Assembly (NCBI RefSeq): GCF_029868745.1
Contig: NZ_JARWOP010000307.1
Span: 1-64,000 of the forward strand
DNA: 64,000 nucleotides
Reading direction: 5' to 3'
Source: Nocardia wallacei
GTDB lineage: Bacteria > Actinomycetota > Actinomycetes > Mycobacteriales > Mycobacteriaceae
Part shown: in pieces, positions 7,949 through 15,375 of the stretch
How the letters are laid out: each line of letters begins with the position of its first letter
Numbering within the stretch: the first letter of the stretch is position 1
Made by a program: the position numbers and the translations under genes
The notes under the pieces: generated by a model
The model's input: the letters and a program-made list of their open reading frames with translations, nothing else
What the model was told of the DNA's origin: nothing
Databases searched by the model: none

Positions 7949-9259
7949 GTGACGGCGGACCGATCGGCGGGACCGACCCGCCTCGAACTGTTCATCGGCA
8001 AGGGCGGGGTCGGTAAGACGACGCTCGCGTGCGCGACGGCCATGGCGCACACCAGGTCCGGGGCTCGGGTGCTGGTCGCCTCGCTCGATCAGGCGCATTC
8101 GCTCGGTGACGCGCTCGGGTTCCGTTTCCGGCACGATCCGGGCACCGTCGCCGGAGTGGCGTCGGTGCTGCCCGGGCTCGATGTCATCGAGATCGATTCG
8201 CTGGAGTTGCTGGAGGATCGCTTCCGGGACGTGCTGCGCCTGCTGGGCAACGGCGCCGCGCACGACCACGGGGTCGACCTCGCGACGTTGGATCCCGCGG
8301 AATTGACCGGGCTGCCCGGCGTGCAGGAACTGCTGATGCTCACCGAGATCGCGGGATTCGCGGACGAGGACGACTGGGACGTGATCGTCGTCGACTGCCC
8401 GCCCTCGGCGGACATGCTGCGCCTGATCACCGCGCCGGAGACGCTGCTCAACTATCTGGATCGGGTGTGGCCCGCGCACGCTCGCGCCCTCAGCGCGGCC
8501 GGGCGGGACCTGCGCCGCGCGGTGCTGGCGGTGACGGCCGAACGGATCGCGACCGCCGTCGCCGGGGTCCGCGATCTGCTGGCCGATCGCGGCCGCACCG
8601 GGGCACGGCTGATCACCGGCGCGCAGCGGGTGGCGCTCGCGGAGACCGCGCGGGTGCGTTCGGCGGCCGCGCTACTCGGCCTGCGCCTGGACGAGGTGAT
8701 CGTGAACAAGGTGCTACCGCCGGTGCCCGAGACCGAGTCGGCGCATCCCGCGGTGCGGTGGTACCAGGCGCGGCGCGCCGAACAATCGGAAGTGATCGAG
8801 GAATTGCGGCGCCGGATGGCGGGCGTCCCGGTCTCGGTGTCCTATCACAGCGGACCCGAGCCGGTCGGGATCGATCAACTGACCGATTTGTCGTACGCGG
8901 TGGATTCGCGCGCGAACCGGGCAATACCGGAGACAGACCCTATGCTTGGCGACACGAACACCACGGAGCTCGGCGATGCGAATATCGCGGACTCCCGTCC
9001 CGGCGAGCCGGTGGTGCGGCTGGAGTCGGGCGCGGGACCGCGGTCGGTGTTCACGCTGCGGATGCGGTTACCCGTGGTCGACCCGGCGACATTGCGACTG
9101 GGACGAGTGGAGGACGATTTGATCGTGGGAGCGGACGGAGTGCGGCGGCGCATGCGCCTGGCCCCGGTATTGCGCCGATGCACGGTCGACGGTGCCGAAC
9201 TCGACGGCGACCACCTGGTCGTCCGCTTCCGCCCCGATCCCGAAGTGTGGCCGCGATGA
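7949..9259 (+). CDS. ArsA/GET3-like P-loop ATPase (Rv2184c-like)
   Basis: A 436-residue soluble ATPase. A deviant Walker A motif GKGGVGKTT near residues 15-23 and VIVVDCPPSADMLRL (switch II/Walker B region) place it in the ArsA/GET3/MinD class. The C-terminal 90 residues (PGEPVVRLESGAGPRSVFTLRMRLP) resemble the extra beta domain of actinobacterial ArsA-like proteins. The GTG start at 7949 is 8 bases after the previous stop. Metal ligands of true arsenite pumps are not obvious, so arsenite transport should not be assumed. Clustering with SRPBCC genes suggests delivery of membrane proteins or lipids. Confidence 0.78.
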   Translation: MTADRSAGPTRLELFIGKGGVGKTTLACATAMAHTRSGARVLVASLDQAHSLGDALGFRFRHDPGTVAGVASVLPGLDVIEIDSLELLEDRFRDVLRLLGNGAAHDHGVDLATLDPAELTGLPGVQELLMLTEIAGFADEDDWDVIVVDCPPSADMLRLITAPETLLNYLDRVWPAHARALSAAGRDLRRAVLAVTAERIATAVAGVRDLLADRGRTGARLITGAQRVALAETARVRSAAALLGLRLDEVIVNKVLPPVPETESAHPAVRWYQARRAEQSEVIEELRRRMAGVPVSVSYHSGPEPVGIDQLTDLSYAVDSRANRAIPETDPMLGDTNTTELGDANIADSRPGEPVVRLESGAGPRSVFTLRMRLPVVDPATLRLGRVEDDLIVGADGVRRRMRLAPVLRRCTVDGAELDGDHLVVRFRPDPEVWPR

Positions 9260-9281
9260 GCGCACCCAACGAGGTTCCGGA

Positions 9282-10172
9282 ATGAACGACTACCCCGACG
9301 GCCACAGCCCGGACAACCCCCGCGGCAGGCCCACGAACCGCCCCCGCCGCACAGCCCGCAGAAGGCCGTGGTCCGACCGCGTAACCCCCGGCGGCCCCGA
9401 CCGCGAGTTCACCCGCCCCCGCGACCCGGAACCCGCACCGACCGCGGAATCCCCGCACACTCCGGACGGTGCAGCAGCAAGCACACCGCCCGGCGACGTA
9501 ACGCGCAGCGGCGACCGGCGGCGTAGCGGGAGCGGCCCGTGGAGTGGCGAGATGTCCGGCGCGCACGGTGGTTCGCGGGACGCGCAGGACAGCGAATCAC
9601 GAAGGCGGTCAAGCGATTCGGGGACGGACTCGCGGCACGACGATTCGGGTGGTGCGCGAGATGCCGGGTCGGGGGTGCGGGACGGGGGAGCGGCCGGGGC
9701 GCGTGGGTTTGCGGGTGTCCGTTCACCAGGTGATGGGGCAGGCGCGGGGGAGCGAAAAGCGGCTGGGGCGCGTGGGTTTGCGGGGGAGCATCGGCATGAG
9801 GATCAGTTGGGGGAGCTGGTCGAGGAGTTGCGGATGCTGGCGGAGTCGATGTTGGAGCGGGTGGAGCCGGTGTTGCGGCGGGCCGCTGTGGATGGGCGGG
9901 TGGAGTGGGACGGGTGTAGCTGGTGCCCGATCTGCGCGGCGGCCGCGCTGGTGCGGGGGGAGCATCACGATGTGGTCGCGACGCTGGCCGAGCACGGCAC
10001 GGCCATCGTCACGGTGTTGCGGGAGGCGCTGGCGGGGATCCCGGTGGAACCTGTCTTGCCGGACCCGGAGCCGGAAGGCGATGCGCCGCAGGATGATTCG
10101 CGTGCGGAACAGCCGCCCGGCTCCGGCGCCCGCCCCGGGTACGTCTCGATTCCGGTGCAGATCAAGGTATGA
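9282..10172 (+). CDS. hypothetical protein with long disordered N-terminus (Rv2183c-like)
   Basis: A 296-residue protein in two parts. Residues 1-170 are Arg/Gly/Ser/Asp-rich and look disordered; the element AAGARGFAG occurs twice (DNA near 9693 and 9764). The C-terminal part has a conserved helix (LGELVEELRMLAESMLERVEPVLRR) and a CSWCPICAAAALVRGEHHDV segment with two Cys-x-x-Cys-type cysteines and a His pair, a possible metal site. By position it is the Rv2183c equivalent. The ATG at 9282 overlaps the stop of a 9-codon mini-ORF, and its own stop overlaps the ROK kinase ATG. Function unknown. Confidence 0.65.
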   Translation: MNDYPDGHSPDNPRGRPTNRPRRTARRRPWSDRVTPGGPDREFTRPRDPEPAPTAESPHTPDGAAASTPPGDVTRSGDRRRSGSGPWSGEMSGAHGGSRDAQDSESRRRSSDSGTDSRHDDSGGARDAGSGVRDGGAAGARGFAGVRSPGDGAGAGERKAAGARGFAGEHRHEDQLGELVEELRMLAESMLERVEPVLRRAAVDGRVEWDGCSWCPICAAAALVRGEHHDVVATLAEHGTAIVTVLREALAGIPVEPVLPDPEPEGDAPQDDSRAEQPPGSGARPGYVSIPVQIKV

Positions 10173-11383
10173 CGACACGGAACGGGCGGGAGGCCCCGCT
10201 GACCGTCGGCATCGATGTCGGCGGCACCAACATCCGCGCGTCGGTGGTCGACGGCTCCGGCGAGGTGCTCGACACCGTGCAGGCCCCCACCCCGCACGCC
10301 GCGCGCGCCCTGGAGGACGGGCTGGCGCGGGCCGTGCGCGAGTTGCGGTCCCGGCACGAGATCGGCGCGGTCGGGCTGGCGGTCGCCGGATTCGTCGACG
10401 AGACTCGATCGTCGGTGCGCTTCGCCCCGCATCTGCCGTGGGAGGACAGCGCCGTGGCGGGCCGGCTGACCGAGCGGCTGGGCCTGCCCGTGATCCTCGA
10501 ACACGACGCCAACGCCGCCATGTGGGCGGAGTACCGGTTCGGCGCCGCGGCGGGCGCGCACAACGGCGTGCTGGTGGCGATCGGCACCGGGATCGGCGCG
10601 GCGCTGCTGGTCGACGGGCGGCTGTATCGCGGAAGCTACGGTGTCGCACCGGAACTCGGCCACCTGCAGGTGGTGCCGCAGGGCCGGGCCTGCCCGTGCG
10701 GCAAACGCGGCTGCTGGGAAAGGTATTGCAGCGGAACGGCTCTGGTGGACACCGCGATCGAGATGCTGGCCACCGACCCGATGCGTTCCACCATCCTCGC
10801 GCGCGAGGTGTTCGCCGATCCGGGCGCGCTCACCGGTCGCAAGGTAGCGGGCGGCGCACAGGACGGTGACCCGGTGGCACTGCAGGTGATGGCAGATTTC
10901 GCCCGCTGGCTCGGACTGGGCCTGGCGTTCGTCGGCGACATCTTCGACCCGGACCTGATCGTGATCGCGGGCGGCGTAAGTTCCTCGGCGGCACTGTTTC
11001 TCGACGATGCCCGCGAGCACTACGCCGCCGCCGTCACCGGTGCCCGCCACCGCCCGCTCGCCCGCATCCGCACCACCCAGCTGGGCGAGGCAGCGGGCAT
11101 GATCGGCGCCGCGGAACTGGCCCGCTCGGCCCTGGAACCCGCCACCTCCGCCTCGCGCAGCGGTTCGGGGGTGGATGACGAATCCGGCTCCGGCGAGCCT
11201 GACGATCGAGGCTCCCGTACCGCTGCTCGCTCCCGCGCGCAGCGCAACAGTGTCAAGGCGGCGCAACCACAGCCGAACAGCGCCAAGGCAACTCGCGCAC
11301 AGCCCAATGGATCCTCGGGCCGTGGTTCCGCGAACTCCGCGGCCCGCGGTCCGGGCGCCAAGACCGGGACGCGGCGTCGGTAA
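10169..11383 (+). CDS. ROK-family sugar kinase (glucokinase-like)
   Basis: A 404-residue ROK protein. The ATP phosphate-binding loop GIDVGGTNIRASVVDGSG, the catalytic segment LEHDANAAMWAEYRFG and the zinc motif CPCGKRGCWERY are all present, and IAGGVSSS closes the domain. This supports phosphorylation of glucose or a related sugar in the cytoplasm. After about residue 320 the family domain ends and an 80-residue Ser/Arg/Ala-rich tail follows, which looks disordered. Its ATG overlaps the stop of the previous gene (ATGA). The gene has no counterpart at this place in M. tuberculosis. Confidence 0.85.
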   Translation: MTTRNGREAPLTVGIDVGGTNIRASVVDGSGEVLDTVQAPTPHAARALEDGLARAVRELRSRHEIGAVGLAVAGFVDETRSSVRFAPHLPWEDSAVAGRLTERLGLPVILEHDANAAMWAEYRFGAAAGAHNGVLVAIGTGIGAALLVDGRLYRGSYGVAPELGHLQVVPQGRACPCGKRGCWERYCSGTALVDTAIEMLATDPMRSTILAREVFADPGALTGRKVAGGAQDGDPVALQVMADFARWLGLGLAFVGDIFDPDLIVIAGGVSSSAALFLDDAREHYAAAVTGARHRPLARIRTTQLGEAAGMIGAAELARSALEPATSASRSGSGVDDESGSGEPDDRGSRTAARSRAQRNSVKAAQPQPNSAKATRAQPNGSSGRGSANSAARGPGAKTGTRRR

Positions 11384-11764
11384 TCGATTCCCCGACAGGC
11401 GCTTCGGAGACCGTGAGGCGGGTATGGCGGGAGGAGAGGCGTCTCGCGGCGGGCCACCGGTCCGGGGGCCGGGTGCGACCTTGCCGAATCGGCCGGATGC
11501 GGCTCCCGGATCGGACGGGCTCGCCACGAGGGCCCTCACCGGTCGCCTCGCCGTCCACCGCCGAGCCCGCGAAACGCGGCCGCCGGGCGGTGGTCCCGCG
11601 CTCGGCGATCCGGTGCCGACGAGCAGGCTCGACGGTGTGAGTTCCGGCCGTGTGAATTCGTGCGTGCGGGCTTGGTCACAACTCGGCGGCGGCGGTAGAG
11701 TCGGCAGCGACGGAGGTGCCTGCAAGGAGGCCGGTCCCGTACAAGATCACTGGGAAAGGACGCG
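11384..11764. other. intergenic region before plsC
   Basis: About 380 bases. The only signal I can support is a SigA-like promoter at 11672-11701, near the 3' end. There is no clear terminator after the ROK kinase gene. Confidence 0.4.
11672..11701 (+). promoter_or_regulatory. candidate SigA-type promoter for the plsC gene
   Basis: A -35-like TTGGTC (11672-11677) and a -10-like TAGAGT (11696-11701) are separated by 18 bases. Transcription would begin about 57 bases before the ATG at 11765. Pattern match only. Confidence 0.4.
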
Positions 11765-12490
11765 ATGTTCTACTGGCTGCTGAAGTTCGTTCTGGTGGGA
11801 CCGCTCTTGCACCTGATCAACCGGCCCGAGGTCGAAGGTGTGGAGAACATCCCGACAAGCGGCCCAGCCATTCTCGCCGGCAACCATCTGTCGTTCACCG
11901 ACTGGCTGTTCACCCCGCTGCTGAGCCCCCGCCGGATCACCTACCTGGCCAAGGCCGAATACTTCACCACCCCCGGGCTGAAGGGCCGGTTGCAGAAGTT
12001 CTTCTTCTCCGGCACCGGTCAGTACCCGATCGATCGCAGCGGCGCCGACGCGGCCGAGTCCGCCCTCAACACCGCGCGCAAGCTGCTGGGTGAGGGCCGG
12101 CTCGTGGGCCTGTACCCGGAGGGCACCCGTTCGCCCGACGGCCGGCTGTACAAGGGCAAGACCGGGGTGGCACGCCTCGCCCTGGAGACCGGCGTCCCGG
12201 TGATCCCGGTGGCGCTGATCGGTACCGACGAGGTGTGCCCGCCCGGTCCGTTCCGGTGGCGTCCCCGCAAGGTGACGGTGAAATTCGGTGCGCCGATCGA
12301 CTTCTCCCGTTACGAGGGCATGGGCGGCAACCGCTTCGTCGAGCGCGCCGTCACCGACGAGATCATGTACGAGCTGATGCGGATGTCGGGTCAGGAGTAC
12401 GTCGACGTCTACGCCGCGAGCCTCAAGAAGGACGTGCCGTCGGGCAGCCGCCCGGACGCCGACCGCGTCCCCGAGACGCTGGCGAGCTAG
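11765..12490 (+). CDS. 1-acylglycerol-3-phosphate O-acyltransferase (PlsC family)
   Basis: A 241-residue acyltransferase with the catalytic NHLSFTDW (H-x4-D) motif near residue 39 and the acceptor-binding EGTRSPDGRLYKGKTG motif. An N-terminal hydrophobic segment (FYWLLKFVLVGPLLHLI) suggests membrane association. It should acylate lysophosphatidic acid in phospholipid synthesis. It matches Rv2182c in sequence class and position. ATG 11765 follows a GGAAAGG-type ribosome site. Its TAG stop overlaps the TAG stop of the convergent RNase gene at CTAG 12487-12490. Confidence 0.88.
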   Translation: MFYWLLKFVLVGPLLHLINRPEVEGVENIPTSGPAILAGNHLSFTDWLFTPLLSPRRITYLAKAEYFTTPGLKGRLQKFFFSGTGQYPIDRSGADAAESALNTARKLLGEGRLVGLYPEGTRSPDGRLYKGKTGVARLALETGVPVIPVALIGTDEVCPPGPFRWRPRKVTVKFGAPIDFSRYEGMGGNRFVERAVTDEIMYELMRMSGQEYVDVYAASLKKDVPSGSRPDADRVPETLAS

Positions 12491-12984
12491 GACGCCTGCC
12501 GCCGCCGATACGCCTCGATCGCCTCGTACTTCGCCAGATTGTGGCGGGCATCGGCGAGCGCGTCGTGAGCGTCCGGCGGCACGGGCGGCAACGGCGGGCG
12601 CCCGGCCATATCCCAGTGCTGGCGAAGCTCATTGGTATAGCGGGGTAACGCGCTGGGCAGATCGACCATCGACCCCCACAACTGGCACAGCACCACGTGG
12701 TCGTACGCCCCCACCCACGCCCACAGCTGCGGTTCCACACTCGGGCGCGGCACCAGGAAGCGGTAGAGATCGTCACGGATCTGCGCCCGGCTGCGCCACA
12801 GCGGCGAGGCGGGGGAGGGCAGCTTGGGCAGCACGTTGCGCCGCACCCACGGCCCGGCCCGCCCCGGATCGAATTCGCTCGATACCGCGTAATATTCGCG
12901 CCCGTCCTCGCAGACCACGCCGATCGAGACCAGATCGATCACCGTCCCGTCCTCGATGAATTCGCAGTCATAAAAGTATTTCAG
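12487..12984 (-). CDS. DEDDh-type 3'-5' exoribonuclease (Rv2179c family), probable CTG start
   Basis: A protein of about 165 residues that starts KYFYDCEFIEDGTVIDLVSIG. The D-x-E pair (DCEF) and the late HDALADARHNL match the Rv2179c family, an RNase T-like RNase that trims 3' overhangs. Family members begin at Met immediately before the KYFYD/RYFYD block. Here that codon is CTG (12982-12984), with GAGGAG eight bases upstream on the minus strand. The only standard in-frame start is GTG 13053, which would add 23 non-family residues and has no ribosome site. The start is therefore probably CTG. Confidence 0.82.
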   Translation of the reverse strand: MKYFYDCEFIEDGTVIDLVSIGVVCEDGREYYAVSSEFDPGRAGPWVRRNVLPKLPSPASPLWRSRAQIRDDLYRFLVPRPSVEPQLWAWVGAYDHVVLCQLWGSMVDLPSALPRYTNELRQHWDMAGRPPLPPVPPDAHDALADARHNLAKYEAIEAYRRRQAS

Positions 12985-13149
12985 CGCGATCGCTCCTCGT
13001 GGTCGGCCGGACGGGTCCCCGCCGGGCACCGGCAGCCCCGCGCGGTTCGCCACGGGGCTTATCGAGGTTACGGGCCGGGCGAGGGTGTTCGCGCACGCCC
13101 CCTACCTCCGGGTTACCACAGGGTCGCGGTGGGTCATTATCCTGAGCAG

Positions 13150-14535
13150 GTGAACTGGACCGTCGACGTACCGATCGACCGCTTGCCGGAACTGCCTCCG
13201 CTGCCTGCCGAGCTTCGTCGGCGACTCGACGACGCGCTCACGCGCCCCGCCCTGCAGCAGCCCTCGTGGGATCCGGACCTCGCGGCGAAAATGCGCACCG
13301 TATTGGAGAGCGTGCCGCCGCTGAGCGTGCCCGCCGAAGTGGAAGAACTGCGCGAGCACCTCGCCGAGGTGGCTCGCGGCGAGGCGTTTCTGCTGCAGGG
13401 TGGCGACTGCGCGGAAACCTTCGCGGACAACACCGAACCCCATATCCGCGGCAACATCCGCACGCTGCTGCAGATGGCCGTCGTGCTCACCTACGGCGCC
13501 AGCCTGCCGGTGGTGAAGGTCGCCCGGATCGCGGGGCAGTACGCCAAACCTCGCTCGTCCGACACCGACGCGCTGGGCCTGCGGTCCTACCGCGGCGACA
13601 TGGTGAACTCGATCGCCGCCGACGCCGCGCTGCGCGAGCACGACCCGTCGCGGCTGGTCCGCGCCTACGCCAACGCCAGCGCCGCGATGAACCTGGTGCG
13701 CGCGCTGACCGGCGCCGGCATGGCCGACCTGCACAAGGTGCACGACTGGAACCGCGACTTCGTCGCCAAGTCCCCGGCCGGCGCCCGCTACGAGCAACTG
13801 GCCGAGGAGATCGACCGCGGCCTGCGGTTCATGAACGCCTGCCGCGTGCAGGACCCGAGCCTGCAATCGGCCAAGATCTACTGCAGCCACGAGGCGCTGG
13901 TCCTCGACTACGAGCGCGCCATGCTGCGGCTGGCGGAGAACGCGTCGGGCGACCCGGTGCTCTACGACCTGTCCGCGCATTTCCTCTGGATCGGTGAGCG
14001 CACCCGCCAGCTCGACGGCGCCCACATCGCGTTCGCCGAGCTGCTGGCCAACCCGATCGGTCTCAAGATCGGCCCTACCACTACGCCGGAGCAGGCGATG
14101 GAGTACGTGGAGCGGCTCGACCCGAACAACGAGCCGGGCCGGCTGACCCTGGTGGCCCGGATGGGCAACACCAAGGTGCGCGACGTGCTGCCGCCGATCA
14201 TCGAGAAGGTGCAGGCCACCGGCCATCAGGTGATCTGGCAGTGCGACCCGATGCACGGCAACACCCACGAGTCGTCCACCGGCTACAAGACCCGCCACTT
14301 CGATCGGATCGTCGACGAGGTGCAGGGCTTCTTCGAGGTGCACCACGCGCTCGGCACCCATCCGGGCGGCCTGCACATCGAGCTGACCGGCGAGAACGTC
14401 ACCGAATGCCTCGGCGGCGCCCAGGACATCTCCGACCTGGACCTCGAGGACCGGTACGAGACGGCATGCGACCCGCGGCTGAACACCCAGCAGTCGCTGG
14501 AGCTGGCCTTCCTGGTCGCGGAGATGCTGCGGTGA
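13150..14535 (+). CDS. aroG: class II 3-deoxy-D-arabino-heptulosonate 7-phosphate (DAHP) synthase
   Basis: A 461-residue plant-type DAHP synthase, the entry enzyme of the shikimate pathway (PEP plus erythrose 4-phosphate). Diagnostic blocks include LQGGDCAETFADN, IAGQYAKPRS, LRSYRGDMVN, YCSHEALVLDYE and WQCDPMHGNTH, which carry the metal- and substrate-binding Cys, His, Glu and Asp residues. The N-terminus NWTVDVPIDRLPELPPLP matches Rv2178c from its first residue, so GTG 13150 is the start. Mycobacterial AroG is feedback-inhibited by aromatic amino acids and activates chorismate mutase; the same is likely here. Confidence 0.93.
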   Translation: MNWTVDVPIDRLPELPPLPAELRRRLDDALTRPALQQPSWDPDLAAKMRTVLESVPPLSVPAEVEELREHLAEVARGEAFLLQGGDCAETFADNTEPHIRGNIRTLLQMAVVLTYGASLPVVKVARIAGQYAKPRSSDTDALGLRSYRGDMVNSIAADAALREHDPSRLVRAYANASAAMNLVRALTGAGMADLHKVHDWNRDFVAKSPAGARYEQLAEEIDRGLRFMNACRVQDPSLQSAKIYCSHEALVLDYERAMLRLAENASGDPVLYDLSAHFLWIGERTRQLDGAHIAFAELLANPIGLKIGPTTTPEQAMEYVERLDPNNEPGRLTLVARMGNTKVRDVLPPIIEKVQATGHQVIWQCDPMHGNTHESSTGYKTRHFDRIVDEVQGFFEVHHALGTHPGGLHIELTGENVTECLGGAQDISDLDLEDRYETACDPRLNTQQSLELAFLVAEMLR

Positions 14536-14554
14536 GAACGACGGACATCGAGCG

Positions 14555-14854
14555 TTGAACGTCGTCTTTCGTGAGTTCGGAACCCTGCGCGTCGGTCCCG
14601 CGGATCGCCATATCCTGCGTTTGCTGCGCGACCGCGACCGCGACGGGATCCCGTCGGAAGTGGTGCTGCGCGACGGCAGCCGGTTGCTGATCTTCAACAT
14701 CTCCTGGGGCTTCGATCCGTCCGCCGAATCCGCGCAGGTCACGACGAATATCAGCCCGAGTGTCGGCGGTATGCCGGTGGATGTGTTCAGCACGTCGGCC
14801 GTGGTCGCGATCAACGATCCGGAAACCGGGACGCCGCTGCTCGCGGTGGCCTGA
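14555..14854 (+). CDS. small hypothetical protein with TTG start
   Basis: A 99-residue protein of unknown function, beginning NVVFREFGTLRVG. It is compact, with mixed strands and no signal peptide or membrane segment. The TTG at 14555 overlaps the TGA of an 8-codon mini-ORF (GTG 14532) that itself overlaps the aroG stop. No better start is in frame. It probably depends on translation running through from aroG. Confidence 0.55.
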   Translation: MNVVFREFGTLRVGPADRHILRLLRDRDRDGIPSEVVLRDGSRLLIFNISWGFDPSAESAQVTTNISPSVGGMPVDVFSTSAVVAINDPETGTPLLAVA

Positions 14855-14973
14855 GGAAGGACACCGGGTTAAAAGTTAGCTGAGCTGTTGCTGACTTCGG
14901 TCGGTTGGGTTAGGTTCTCAGGTACCCGTTGCCAGCGGCAATGGTGATTCTGAGATCTGCCCTGGGAGGACCG

Positions 14974-15375
14974 ATGAATGTGGTAACGGTAGCCGGAGGA
15001 TTGCAAACCGGCGCCGATCGACCGGGCTCCGGCCGCGGTCGATTCGCGGGACGTGATCGGGCCGCCCTGGTGCAGCACGAACTGGTGATCGACGGGGTGC
15101 CCGCGTCGGTGGTGATCGAGCGGCCGGAGTCCGAGCGCGCCACCGACGCGTGGCGCTGCCGGGTGCGGATCGCCCGCGGCATCGGACGGCTCGAGCAGTC
15201 GCAGGTGGTCGGGACCAGCGCGAGCGAGGTACTCGAACAGGCACTGGATCTGGTCGCGGCGCGCGTCGGACTCAGCGTCGCCGAGGTGCTCGGCGGAGCG
15301 AGTGTGGGAGCGGATCTGTCACTGGCGCGGCCGGACCGGAAAGGTCCGGTCAGAACGGCAGAACGACCAGTGTGA
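14974..15375 (+). CDS. conserved hypothetical protein
   Basis: A 133-residue protein. ATG 14974 has a good ribosome site (GGGAGGA, four bases clear). The central part (QHELVIDGVPASVVIERPE ... WRCRVRIARGIGRLEQSQVVG) suggests a small beta-rich domain followed by an amphipathic helix (ASEVLEQALDLVAARVG). No known family is recognised. The last 26 bases overlap the 3' end of the convergent pknL gene. Confidence 0.55.
   Translation: MNVVTVAGGLQTGADRPGSGRGRFAGRDRAALVQHELVIDGVPASVVIERPESERATDAWRCRVRIARGIGRLEQSQVVGTSASEVLEQALDLVAARVGLSVAEVLGGASVGADLSLARPDRKGPVRTAERPV

Noticed and set aside
7949..9259. Arsenite resistance function for the ArsA-like ATPase
   Set aside because: No arsenic genes nearby and no clear Cys metal-binding cluster; the neighbours point to an envelope or lipid role.
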